DNA from: Acanthococcus lagerstroemiae
Lineage: Eukaryota > Arthropoda > Insecta > Hemiptera > Eriococcidae
Direction of reading: 5' to 3'
Assembly: GCA_031841125.1 (NCBI GenBank)
Contig: CM063107.1
Span: forward strand, 49,489,497 to 49,553,496
DNA: 64,000 bases
This document shows, piece after piece, positions 22,462 through 33,373 of the stretch. The notes beneath the pieces were generated by a model. The model saw nothing but the letters and a program-made list of their open reading frames with translations. It searched no databases and was not told the origin of the DNA. The first letter of the stretch is position 1. Each line of letters opens with the position of its first letter. Both the position numbers and the translations under genes were made by a program.

Positions 22462-24049
22462 TCTATGAGAGATCAAAAAGTGGTATCTCGTAATCGAACC
22501 ATCTCCTCTACATATTTCGGGTGAACTAACGTGGAATGACGACCAATTAGAAAGAACCATGAAGTTGGTCGAGTTGTGTTATTCGTCATCCTCGATACAC
22601 ATAACTGTTCGCAAACAAATTACACGACGAAGAAAATTGTGGAAAATGATCGCTGAAAGATAGTAATTAACTGAAATCTCGTTAGGTACTCATGCTCGTC
22701 GACGTTACTGTGTTACGACGCCTTCAATTTTCCGCTATATAACCTTTCGTGCAACGTGGTGGTTGACAAAATTAAACACCGTTTTTCGCTCTCCGGTATA
22801 TCTGCGATATTACATATTATTCGTTCAAAACGGTTAATTACTAAATTTGCCGCCGACGACGTGTAATCAAAAACGCTTTCCGTATTCAGTTCATCTTTCA
22901 ACCTTGCCGAGGCCGCGTTCTCCGCATTTTAACCCCTTCAATATGTCCGCCGGAGTTTTTTAGAAGAATATTCTCTCCGCGTTTCTCGTCCCAATCGAGA
23001 GCTGTATAAATACTTTTTCCTCGGCAGCCTGTGTACTTATAATATTAATATTCCCGATTCCTGCATCTTTTGCGTTACTATGGAACATCCACTTTTTTTT
23101 TTAGGTGCTCTCTGACACATGGCGTTACATATATTAATACCGCACTTATGTATGTGCACTCCATTTGCAGGGCGAGCAAAAGAGACGGAAAATAGGTGAA
23201 TTCTACTCACGACATTTTCCGCCTCTCCTTCTGTCTTTTCCTGTGTGTCGAGGAAACCGCAACCGGAGTAAGCTGTATGCGTCCTCGCAAATCCTTGTAA
23301 TGAGATTCGATGACTAATATACTGTTCTTTTATGATTTGGTATTATCTTTTCTTTTTTCCGCTTCTTCTTTCCCTGCACGAACTGACCTGTGTAATGAAA
23401 TGTTTTACTGGCACAAGCAGAACGTAGATCGACCTCGTTATAAAATTAAACCGCATTTATAATGGATCACGTTTCGACGTAAATTTTTCAAACGATACGT
23501 TCAATTAGCCATCGAGGGGCGGAAAACGGAAAAAGAAATTTTCCGAATTCGGCCAATCAACGTGTATAATATATCATTTCAGAGAGACGATGCAAAAAGG
23601 AAAGAAGAAAAAAAAAAGAACGACCCTCGAAAGCTGTATTCATTATGTGGTCATTTGTGAAGGATATTACGTGTTCACGAAAATAGTAATTTTATTTACA
23701 CCGGAAGATAATCTAAATGGCGAATGCGAGTCAGCACAGTGATGACGACGAAGCTGACATGTGAATGAACTTCCTATATTGATTCTCGGCGAGTAAACGG
23801 ACAGTGCGCAGCAGGGTTGCAAACCTTGAGGGTTTCTCCAAAGTTGAGGATTTTCCAAATGTCCTACCAAACATGATATTAGTGAGTATTTCAGTATTTT
23901 GAGGACTTTTTGAAGATTAAGTCGATTAAATGCAAAACATTAACAAAAATCTTAATATTAAATGTCCTTGTTCTAAGACTGATGTGTATTTGTTGCCTGG
24001 TATAGCAGCTTGGTACTGGAAAATGGCCTAAATGGAATAAACGGTGCTA
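22462..24049. other. Repeat-poor segment
   Basis: About 1.6 kb without TIR elements or LINE pieces. It contains short open frames (e.g. 22713-22901 minus and 23667-23870 minus) with no recognisable domain. The composition is more even than in the repeat-rich parts. It could contain cis-regulatory sequence, which I cannot show. Confidence 0.4.
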
Positions 24050-24345
24050 GGAAACGAAATCATAAAATATGATAATTATACATAATATTTATATATTCCT
24101 TAGTCTCTCGATACTCGATTAGTAGGTTGAATCTGTCCACTTTTCTCTTTCCTATGCTAATCTTTTCATTTCTGAGAAGGATTTACACTGAGCATCCTTC
24201 ATCATGAGCTCGTTACTCATTCTTTGCCTTCCTTTCCAGTTTCTTCCCTCAACCATTCCCTCTAACAGTAATAACTCCTGGATGTCTCGTATTATGACCT
24301 ATCATTTTAACTCCTTTCTTTACAATTATATTCCACAGCGTGCCT
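24050..24345 (-). mobile_element. LINE ORF2 C-terminal fragment
   Basis: Minus-strand translation gives GHNTRHPGV-like text (with stops), then EGMVEGRNWKGRQRMSNE, then MKDAQCKSFSEMKRLA, then ERE.W.DSTY. This is the characteristic tail of arthropod endonuclease-RT LINEs: EGMVEGKN.RGRPR, then K.A..REKW..A.NQ. Several stops are present. Likely the same clade as 19795-20345, as a separate insertion. Confidence 0.8.
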
Positions 24346-24631
24346 ACTAGTCATGAATGTCATGAAAATCGTGAAAAAGTCATGAATTAAATTGTATATT
24401 TAATTTGCTTTTTCCCAAAACTCCTAAATTTTTTCCATTTTTTTTTTGGGGGGGGGGAGAGAAAAAAATCATCTTCCTTTTTTAAATATGAAATTCGGAA
24501 TATTAGTAAAGGAGGAAATTGAACAAGTATCACTGAAAGGTAAAAATTAGTTCTTATTTTTGCAATTCAGGATCCCTAACACGAGTATTATGAGCCCGTG
24601 AAAAAAGTCATGAAAAGGTCATGGAAAAATC

Positions 24632-25012
24632 ATTTATTTATTTTTTTTATTTATTTTTATTTGGTGACCCGCTGGGACTACAAGCGTGTATACATATATA
24701 TAAGTACTGTGCATAAATAAAAGGAGAAAAAAAAATACACAAAAAGGAAGCGAGTGTAGTAGACAGGGGAGGTGCACCTCCCCCTTACTCAGCCCTCAGC
24801 CGCCCATTTCTGGGCATAAGTCATGGACAATTCAGCCCATTTTTTCCTATTGTTAGCTCTTGTTAACCATTGGTGACCTGCCACCTGCCTAACCTCATCG
24901 ATCCATCTCGTCACTGGCCTCCCTCTTCTACGTTTGCCCGAGGGCATCCACATCGTTAGAATTTTGTTCCATTTGAATGAGAACTCTCTGGCTAGGTGCC
25001 GAAGCCACCGAC
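24632..25012 (-). mobile_element. LINE 3' end: ORF2 C-terminus, 3' UTR, A-rich tail
   Basis: On the minus strand an open frame from 25012 reads RWLRHLAREFSFKWNKILT, then GKRRRGRPVTRWIDEVRQ, then KKWAELSMTYAQKWAAEG and a stop at about 24805. A ~160-nt 3' UTR follows and ends in AAATAAATAA-type sequence (T-rich on the + strand at 24632-24660). The frame is intact over its ~70 codons, so it is less decayed than other LINE pieces here. It abuts the oppositely oriented RT piece at 25013 with no spacer. Confidence 0.85.
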
Positions 25013-25920
25013 CTCCTAGACAGCGGAATTACCGCAATAAACTGGGAAAATCTAAACCCTGCAAACCTTCAGACTAAATACGAAGCGCTTATAGACAATA
25101 TCACAAAATCTACAACCAATTTGGAAAAGACCCTAAAAAAAAATCAAAACCGATGACAAATTGAGGCGGGCAACAAAGGAAATGATCCATAAGCGCACAA
25201 CTTTAAAACAAAAAAATAACCCCTCCCTCAAAGACCGTGTCGAAGTATGCGAACTGAACAAACTCATTAAGAAATTGATAAGAAAAGATGTCAAAGAGTA
25301 TGAAGAAGAGATTGCAGAGTCGATAGTTCAAGAGAACTGGTCGACCAGACAAGCTCGGAGGGCGGTGGCCAGAGGGAGATGCCTATTTCCCAGAATTAGG
25401 AACGAAGACAATCAGCTGATAACAAATCGCGACGAAATAGCTAAAACAGCCGCCAGATTTTATCAGAATCTCTACTCCGTTGAACATAATGGAAACAATA
25501 ACTGGCGCAACCACCTGTCTAACCGCGACGAGGTCCCCAAGTTTACTCCAAACGAGGTAGCTAGAGAGATTGCTAAAATAAAGTCAAACAAGGCACCAGG
25601 GCCAGATGGGATAAGGAACGAAATGCTAAAAGACTTTCGTGAGATCTTAGCGCATCCTTTGGCCTCTCTCTTCAACGCCGTTACCTCCTTAGGTCTTGCA
25701 CCTAGCCAGTGGTACTTGGCAGAAATAATTCTCCTACATAAAAAAGGTGACAGGGCTGATATAAACAATTATCGCCCCATTAGCCTGTCCTCAAACGTCT
25801 GCAAATTATACATGAAATACATTAAAAAAAGGATTTACAATATTCTGGATGCCCAACAGCCCGCGGAGCAAGCGGGATTCATGAAAAATCGGAAGCTAAC
25901 GGCTGATTTCATTTTGCTAA
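25013..25920 (+). mobile_element. LINE ORF2 fragment: EN-RT linker and RT N-terminal blocks
   Basis: Starting exactly where the opposite-strand LINE tail stops, the + strand reads DLLDSGITAINWENLNP, shifts frame once in an A9 run near 25135, and stays open for ~250 codons. RT blocks are visible: KSNKAPGPDGIRNEMLK (RT1-like, about 25581-25631), LHKKGDRADINNYRPISLSS (about 25734-25793), and EQAGFMKN (about 25867). Homology stops after LTADF at about 25915, before the YADD catalytic box, so no active RT can be made. Upstream text with R.CLFPRIRNEDNQLITN is the usual linker of RTE/BovB-like and related ORF2 proteins. Confidence 0.9.
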
Positions 25921-26099
25921 TTTCTTGCCTTTTCCCTTTTGACTACATTCAAACTGAATTTCTTTCCTATTCCTTTCTGGTGGATTTTCGTTTTTTGGAT
26001 TGAAACTGCAAGCTTGGTCAAACTCAGACTCAGAATTGGGGGAAAGAAATAGAATTGCAACCAAGTTACCACTTCACCTATTTTATTTTTACCAAAAAT

Positions 26100-26215
26100 G
26101 TGGATTAGTCTTTAGCTGTTAGCTAGCCAATCAGCGTCCTATAGCCATTAGCCGTTAGCCGAAGCCAATTAATAAAAAATAATTAGTTTTAGCTAATCTG
26201 ATTGGCTAAGCTTCT
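26100..26215. repeat. TTAGCC-word fragment
   Basis: Recurring TTAGCTGTTAGCTAGCC and CATTAGCCGTTAGCC words, ending GATTGGCTAAGC. It is a piece of the word-filled family seen complete at 43945-44489. Confidence 0.6.
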
Positions 26216-26509
26216 TTGTTTTCAGGAAAGATTGGGAATTTATTGTACACCCTAGACCAGCTTGTAGGCACTAGTCGCAATCAGTACTCAGTACTTAATA
26301 GCACTGTAACAACTAACAGTATCATCCAATCATAAACTGTCTTAGATTTTATCAAATTTGACTTGTCTCAAGAAAAGAGCCCTTAGTAACATGGAACTAA
26401 GAGCCCTTTCCTTAGAACACTTGTAGCATCAATATGTTAGCGGTGACTTACCCTAACCAAGTCAAAGTTACTACAAAAGCTGTAATAATATATATTGCTT
26501 GTGTTAAAT

Positions 26510-26742
26510 AAGTGTCGTAGCCAAGATTTTCCCGGGGGGGGGGGGGGTATACGCCTAATATGAACTGTATGTTTTTACATTGACGTATCAGTATGTCGTG
26601 CTTTTCAACTTCAATTATGCATCTGAATTTAAATTTCATTTCGCGCATTTACTGTGATACTACCAGCAAATAATAAATTCTCATCTCAAGGGGTAGGTGT
26701 GGGTGAATTCATCCCCCTAATCCCCCCGCGGCTACGCCACTG
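26510..26742. mobile_element. hAT-like MITE, CAGTGGCGTAGCC family, copy 2 (inverted)
   Basis: The left end AAGTGTCGTAGCC and right end GGCTACGCCACTG are TIRs of the same family as 10793-11030. The body matches that copy in reverse orientation (ACATTGACGTATCAGTATG, AATTTAAATTTCATTTCGCG). Flanking GTGTTAAA (26501-26508) and GTGTTGAA (26743-26750) match 7 of 8, with one extra base at the left junction. The G-run at about 26533-26546 corresponds to the C-rich end of copy 1. Confidence 0.8.
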
Positions 26743-26750
26743 GTGTTGAA

Positions 26751-29687
26751 CATTATTGTGAATACAGTTCACTCTTGATTATTTGAACCTGAAAATTTCC
26801 TCCCTATAATTTGATCTGTCTATTATAATAAGATCTTTTCCCGTAGCTCTTCCGAAAAAATTGGTTCAACGGGGGAAGGTGCAAGTTTGTAACATGGTTG
26901 TAACCCTCATTTAAACTGTTCGGGAAGAGAGACCTAACATTTAAGAAGTGCTCCAAATTACTTCAAGTTTTTAAATTTGAAGATTGAAATATGGAAATAC
27001 TATGTACAAACATGTAATTTGTATAAATAATTACTACTGATGATATAATGAAGTCTGCAACAATTTTTGAATCCTACTCAAAAGTACTATTACGAAATAA
27101 CTTTTACAAAATAGAAATCAAATTACAGTTGAGAAAAAAGGCACTAGCGTAACACAGCGTGACTGTGCAAGTCATGGGGTAACTTGGCACACGTATGTTT
27201 TTATTGTTCCTCTAAGCGTTAGGGGGAAAATAGAACGTGTGGTAACACTGATGCGTGACTGGTAATGTAAGATGTTGTAGCTGTAATATTGGGATTTAAA
27301 CCTGCACTAAAGTGCGCTGCAAAATTACCCGTGCGGGTGTTAGCGGGTGACAATGAGTGAGTGATCATGTGTACTTTCAAATAGAAACACTGCTACCATC
27401 AGTAGGGCAAAAAACCGAGCAAAAATTATTCTGCCAGTAGAACTGATTATAATTTAATTTTTTGGTGATGATGCAGTCGAATTTAGGACAAATTTTCTTT
27501 GAAACTGAATTTCTAATCGATTTAATGATGGTTGAAGTTTGGTACACGCTTACGGTAAATCATACGCGATCACTCACACATATTGCAGGCAATAAAACCA
27601 ACTCCGTGTAATTTCGCCATTTCCCGGTAGCATTATTCCTTCTTTTGTAGAGCTTCAACAACGTATGAAAATTACATTATAGAAATCGTTTCAGATACTT
27701 GAGTGAAAATAAAAGGAAACTGTTTGGTATTAATACACGCAGAATTTGATAGCGGTCATGATAAAAGTACTTATTGTGTATTAATCAACGTAGTGACGTA
27801 GTAATTGGTAAAAAACTGGAGGGGGAAGAGGAGGGGTGAACTTGCACAGACTTGTTTGTTTGTTCTTAAAGCTGGTAAGTGATCAGTTTTGATGTTCTCT
27901 GTCTTATTGCTAGTTAATGAACTAGTACATGTCGAATGTTCATGCATTTCAGAGATGCCGAGGACATATTTTCGTGTATCAGGGTTTGGGTCTTTTGAAG
28001 GAAAGGTCTCACTTGTTATTTATTTCCTCATAATTTTTAGAATAAAGGAAGAGTACACCCATGGTTAACATTCGTTGTTTTTCTTTTGCATACATCTATG
28101 TACATAGTATATTTATTCGGGGTTACTTGACCCTTTTAACAGACAACATCACATTCACAACTTTTTCCCTGTTCATTCATGAACATGTGCAACGTCACCC
28201 CTTCGCGGTACTATATGGCACACTTATTTCATAATTCTGTAGAAAAATCTATAGGGTCGGGGTGTCACAATCCTGTAGCAAATGTGTTTCGCAGTGACCC
28301 ATTAAAATACTAAAAAATATCCCGATTCTCTAACCCAGTTTTTATGGTCCATAGAGCGTGTCAAACTTAGAAGTACAGAAGATAGTGAGCAAAGTCACCC
28401 TGTGTTACGGCATCTTATAAAATAAGAACAGCTATTCAAGAACCTATCAAGCTACATTCAACAATCAGTGTCATCCCTTTCAATTTCGAAGTCTAATTTG
28501 TAGTTTCCTTCCCAGTATAACACTGAAACCTCAGTTGGGATGAAAAAGGAAATCAGCTGCAAGGCTACCACGCTTCAAGCAGTCGAAAACTTGGTTGAGG
28601 GTTTTCGGGGATTTCATATGTTGGGGAGATATAAGAAATTAGGATTAATGAATATTTTGTTCTAATAACCCTGGTGTACAGTGTCGCTAATTCGAATGAC
28701 ACCAAAGCGCCCGTAAAACGGTTTGCCTGAGTGCCTCGTGTGAAACGAATTCCGGGAATTCGAAAAATCTTGATTTAAGTTTGACGAGGTAACGTTCGTA
28801 ATCAACTCGAGTAACCTCCGTGGTAATTAATACTTGTGTAGTAGCCGATGTCAGACTGAGCACTTACGCGCCTTATAAGTCTCATTTTAAATTTCCGCAA
28901 CCTTAGGTTGCTGGTTTCAGCTAATCCGAAGTATAAAATTGGATAGAATCGTGTGATTTTTCATACACGTATTCGTTAAACTGTGTTTATCGTTAAATTG
29001 AAATTTAATGACGCGTGGGTTCCAATAATGTTGATTCTAAATCCTTTATGAAGCAACAAATTCGAATCACAGTCACTTAAGGATGCTAGCAACGTGTACG
29101 CGTTCCAGGAGAAACAATTTGACTGATATGTGAAAGTGTAAGTGTCCCTATACTACCCATATGTGTGCATGTATCGAGTATCACTTTTCAATCGAATCGA
29201 ATAACGATTCTCTTCTATTGACTGTATTTGAAAAACAAAGTCAGTGTTTTAATCTGCGTCGCCAGCATGTAATACGATTACACGTTTTCCTGCTTGTTTC
29301 GAGGTGTCATTTCACTGATAGCCAAACTTAATAATGATAAATAACGAAAATATCAAACAGTCAACACGTTCCGAGTACTTTGAACATGTCGAAAGAACCA
29401 TAATATCACGATTATATTCATCTTATTGCACGCAGCTTGATGAAAATGGCTGATATCTCTCCTCGTCGCGTGTTATAGAATTGATTGACATGTGTAATTC
29501 AGGGTCAACCAAACCAACGAACTCCATTAAACAGTTTTAGTATTTTCAGTGCCAGTCATAGGGATGGAAATTTGAAATTTGGAACCTTCGTAGGCAGTTT
29601 CATCATTTCATAAGTATATACCTACAAAGTCTTGATGTCGAGTTAAGCGATTTTCAGATGGCTTATTAGGACAATGCTTCCTACAGC
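26751..29687. other. Long stretch without a recognised gene
   Basis: About 2.9 kb. It opens with CAGTTCACTCTTGATTATTTG at about 26766, resembling a solo pogo-like end. Several GTCACCCCTTCGCGG / GTCACCCTGTG words near 28190 and 28398 are similar to words near 59540 and 60220. No exon was recognised. The part 28680-29470 looks unique within the window. Confidence 0.4.
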
Positions 29688-29923
29688 CTATTGGTGCAGC
29701 CGGGGGAGGGGGAATCTGGACTCCCTTCGGACTTTGTCGAGTAGTAGTATTTTAGCACCTCCTCTAAGAGGCTTCCCGATGTCCCTGAGGTAATGCTCGA
29801 AGGGGCGGTTCCAGGGCTCGAGTGAGAGCGAATGAAAAGAGAGAGAAAAACACCTCTTCTCCCTTTGGTCAAGACTAGACTCCCCCCCCCCCTTTTCAAA
29901 AACTAAGCTGGCTACGCAACTGT
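29688..29923. mobile_element. TIR remnant enclosing a SINE 3' tail
   Basis: TTGGTGCAGCCGGGGGAGGG on the left and AAGCTGGCTACGCAACTG on the right resemble the G-rich and C-rich ends of the CAGTGGCGTAGCC group. Between them 29768-29838 matches the SINE 3' half (GGTAATGCTCGAAGGGGCGG, CCAGGGCTCGAGTGAGAGCG). Either a SINE tail was captured or a SINE inserted and decayed. No convincing TSD. Confidence 0.5.
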
Positions 29924-30010
29924 TGCGTCCAGCCCTGTGAAATGGTTTCAAGTCTAAAAATAAGAATGTTACAGGATATTTCTAAACCAAAGTTCTTATT
30001 TAGTTGGACT

Positions 30011-30182
30011 AGTCTGGTTGGCCGAGTGGATAGCGCGTTGGTCTCGGAATCTGAAGGTCCCGGGTTCGAGCTCTCGTAGCGACTCACTGCATTTCGGTAG
30101 GACGAGAAGAGGGCTAAGGCAGCCCTGACAGCCTCTTCGACGTCTGGCGGATTTGAGGGCTCGGGTTGAGAGGAAGATTATA
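30011..30182 (+). mobile_element. tRNA-derived SINE, copy 3
   Basis: The head is almost identical to copy 2 (GTCTGGTTGGCCGAGTGGAT, GCGCGTTGGTCTCGGAATC), with A box TGGCCGAGTGG and B box GGTTCGAGCTC. The body lacks the GGTAATGCTCGAAAGGGCGG segment seen in copy 2 and ends GCTCGGGTTGAGAGGAAG. No clear TSD. Confidence 0.85.
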
Positions 30183-30879
30183 AAGGAGACCATGTTTTTG
30201 TACCAAATTTTTTCATATTTCTGAAACTGATTACGCCTGTCGATGGGCAATTGAACGTGGAATCCATTCGGAGAAAAGTTGACTTTTACCCACGATTATT
30301 CGATTAAAGACTTGACTGTGAGTTCTCAACAGCCTTAACCTTTGCTATTGTTGAACATTTTTATTCTGGACGGGACTAAAGTTTCTCGAACAGCATCCAG
30401 ATTGTGGGGAAGGAGGCCAATATTTTCAAGTTGATGTAAAATGTAAAAAATGTCAGTGTTGTGGTGGCTGTGAACAAAACATGAGATATTTCAGCATTAT
30501 AGTCAAAATTTTTAAAATCATCGAAATACCACAAAGAATTTGTGTTAGTGAGCGAAAAAATGTGCTTGATCTCCTTTGGGTTAGTGGCCGTTACGAATCT
30601 CAGAGACTCGTTTCCTGTAAGTGAGAAGTAGATTAAAGAGGATTTCTGTAGGCAGCAAATACATATCAGTGCTGCCAACCAGAATCCATCAGAAGTTCTG
30701 AATTTCTTCCGCTGGAAACTTGAATTTCAACAGTGTCGAGTGAAAAAGAAAATGCTTGTTACATCTTCAGCTTAGACGCGCCACTTATTGAAAAATGAAT
30801 TTTAAATTATTTAATGACGAGGCTTCCAAGAGAAAACTAAAATTTTGAATTTGTTTAAACAACAGAAAATAAAAAGAAA
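30183..30879. other. Unassigned DNA
   Basis: A 100-codon minus-strand frame at 30376-30678 has no recognisable domain or splice context. Sequence grades into the degenerate array that follows. Confidence 0.35.
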
Positions 30880-31960
30880 ACTTTGCACTCTTGCCAGCAT
30901 AGCTGCCAAATTTACCACTCCTTGAAAAATTTTGAATTACGAGGAAAAGGAGGTTCTGGTTGGAAAATTAAATTTGAAAAATCGTTGGAAGAATCACCTC
31001 ATATTCTAAGTAATTATTAGAATTTCAAATTCAAAGAAAGCTTTGAAGCATTTACAATTCTACAAAATTTACCATTCCCTGAAAATGTTCAAATAATGGA
31101 GGAAGTTAACATTTTTTTTTTAAATTTTCGAATTGTGAGTTCAGGGTTCTTAATTGGAGATTGAAATTTCAAAAATCGCGACGAAAATTCCTTGCAAAAT
31201 TCTTCTTTTTAGAACTAAAATTGTCAGGTCGTCAAACGCAAAACAATACCGTATAACCTTTGCAATTTTACCAACTGTGGCTGCTAAATATAGCAGCTTT
31301 TGAAGGATTTTACCTGGAAACTAAAACTATCAATTCTTGAAAAATTTCGAAGTATGGGAAGTAAATGTTGTAACTGGAAACTAAAATTTAAAAATTGTTA
31401 AGGGAGATGAAAAAGACTTGCAATCTTTTGTAACTAGAAACTAAAATTGAAAAATTTTCTGGAAAAAAGTTTCAGAACTTGAAATCTTACCAGCTGCAGT
31501 TACTAAATTTACCAGATTTTAGAAAATTTCAAAATCATTGAAAAAAAGAAAAGGAAGCTGTCACTATTTTCTTGCTGGAAGCTAAAATTTCAAAATTGTC
31601 AGGCAAAAAAGAGAAAGATAAAAAAACCCGGACAACATTTTTAATTTTTCCAGAATAGTTGCTAAATTTACCAGTTCTCAAGAAATTTGAAATTATAGGG
31701 GTGGTGGGGGTTTCAAACAGCAACTAAAATTTTAAAAACTGTTGAGGAAAAACAACTTGCAAAATTTTCCAACTAAAAATTGAGATATAAAAATTAGTGA
31801 GAAAACAATCTTGTAACATTTTCTCACTGAAGGCTAAAACTTCAAAAGAAAAGAAGGAAAAAAGCCTTTGCAACACTTTTAATTATGCCAACTGCAACTG
31901 TTCAAATTACCAATTCTTGGAAATTTCAAATTGTTCAGAGGGCAGGCCGCCTCCTATGGC
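30880..31960. repeat. Highly diverged tandem array, ~150-190 bp unit
   Basis: A recurring order of words runs through about 1.1 kb: CTTTGCAAT or TTGCAAC, then TTTTACCAACTG, then GCTAAATTTACCAGTTCTTG, then AAAATTTCGAATTAT, then TAACTGGAAACTAAAATTT, then CAAAATTGTCAGG. Six or seven rounds can be followed at about 30890, 31060, 31260, 31480, 31640 and 31870. Divergence between rounds is large, so this is an old satellite. A related fragment lies near 63360-63480. Confidence 0.65.
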
Positions 31961-32153
31961 TAGCGACCCCATAGGCCATGGGCCGTTGGTTGTAATCTTC
32001 TTGTAGTTCTGCTTTATTCATACAAACAATGTTTCTATCAATGATGACCGAATAGAGTAAATTCCGATAATTTCAATTTAAACAAGTTACGTTAAATCAG
32101 GAGCGCGAGTAGAAAGTTCTCATGGGCGGGAGGTACTAAGGATAAGTAAAACT

Positions 32154-32703
32154 TTTTTTATACTACTTGATCAGAAAAGCAATGTTCATGTTGGTGTTTT
32201 ACAGACGACAAGAAGCGCCTATCATTCATGCCTCGAGTGCTAACAAAACCTGCATGTAAAGTAAAATGTCCCTCAATGTAAAACGTTTTTACATGAAAAA
32301 AGTTGCTGGCCAGTAATTTTGAATCGGGGAATCGAACCCGCGTCCATTGAAACATTTAACTGAAGTGCAACAATTGTCTCTAACCACTCGGCCATGGAGC
32401 GAATTACATATTAGCGACTTGAAAACGCATTTAAATATTCACGACGTAGTACAGCTGTTACCGTTCGTTGTTAACCGTCGTTACGTTTTTGCTGGCCACT
32501 ACCCGTGTATTTTGTTTGTGCACGTGAACAAACTTAAGACAAGACTGTGATTCTGTACTTTGTATTAATTAACTGAGCAAATTAAATTTTTGAATTATTT
32601 ACGCACACAAAAATCACCTGTCTATAATTTAAAAAATAAATAAAATAAATGCAGACCATGTCAGCGAAAAACATTGCCGCTTCTGATCAAGTAGTATAAA
32701 AAA
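32154..32703. mobile_element. TIR element, ~550 bp, with a tRNA-like core
   Basis: ATACTACTTGATCAGAA near 32160 and TTCTGATCAAGTAGTAT near 32681 are the cores of ~30-bp inverted termini (32154-32184 and 32671-32703) that also share CAATGTT or its complement. The interior holds a tRNA-like stretch at 32322-32400 on the minus strand. There is no protein frame of note. Flanks are A/T runs, so a TSD cannot be read. Confidence 0.7.
32322..32400 (-). other. tRNA-like sequence (A and B boxes), not a functional tRNA
   Basis: On the minus strand: GCTCCATGGCCGAGTGGTTAG (A-box region), then 40 nt, then GCGGGTTCGATTCCCCG (B-box region). The boxes and spacing would suit RNA polymerase III. However, only 3 of 5 T-stem pairs form, and no 7-bp acceptor stem pairs with the 5' end. 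It is therefore a SINE-head or tRNA-pseudogene relic inside the TIR element. Confidence 0.65.
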
Positions 32704-33002
32704 TATCTTCCACAACAAGCGGGATTTGCCATGTAAACACTTTAAACTCTTGGTGTGTAATATACTATTTTTTCGGCAAGAAAAACTTTGAAAAAAGTTG
32801 TGGCCTTATAATTTTGCTTGAAGTTTGGCTTGACAAACGTACAAATAATGGAGAAGTCTGGAGTTTAAAATATTACTTGATGAGTTCTAAAACTTGACGT
32901 CTCCTCGTGGGGAGGGCAGAGAAATTTACTTCATATCCCCCACTCCTCCTCTTTTATTTATTCCACTGTACTGCATTACACAAAATGAACGAGGGAACCT
33001 TT

Positions 33003-33373
33003 AGGGGTCGTTCATTAATTACGTAAGGGCCCTGGGAAGAGGGGATAAAATCTCTACATGGCCTTCCTTGGGGGGAGGGTAAAAGCCATGCATACGTAAT
33101 ATTTTATTACGTAAGTTTTAACGTAGCCACTGCATGCAGCCGCTAAAGATAAGTAAATAGACGTACAGTGAAACCTGTCTATAGTGGAAACTCAACGGAT
33201 CACTTCAGAAATTTCCATAGTGACAGGTTTTCTTTTAGGAAAATTCATGAAAAGATCTTACGTAAGAAGTGGGAGGGTGGGGGTTCAATTGATCTTATCT
33301 GTCCTTACATGGGGGGGAGGGGGAGGGTCAAAAATGGCCAAAATTGTCCCTACGTAATCAATGAATGACCCCT
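33003..33373. mobile_element. MITE with GGGGTCRTTCATTRATTACG termini
   Basis: The left end GGGGTCGTTCATTAATTACG and right end CGTAATCAATGAATGACCCC are ~24-bp TIRs that continue to a TACGTAAGGG / CCCTACGTA core. Flanks are TTA and TCA, which would fit a 3-bp TNA target with one change. Inside, GAAACCTGTCTATAGTGGAAA and TTTCCATAGTGACAGGTTTTC (about 33169-33232) make a second, mariner-like inverted pair, suggesting a nested remnant. Confidence 0.75.

Noticed and set aside
32322..32400. Functional tRNA gene on the minus strand
   Set aside because: Acceptor and T-stem pairing fail, and the sequence sits inside TIRs.
33003..33373. Firm PIF/Harbinger assignment
   Set aside because: Flanks are TTA and TCA, which match at only 2 of 3 bases, and one copy cannot settle the superfamily.
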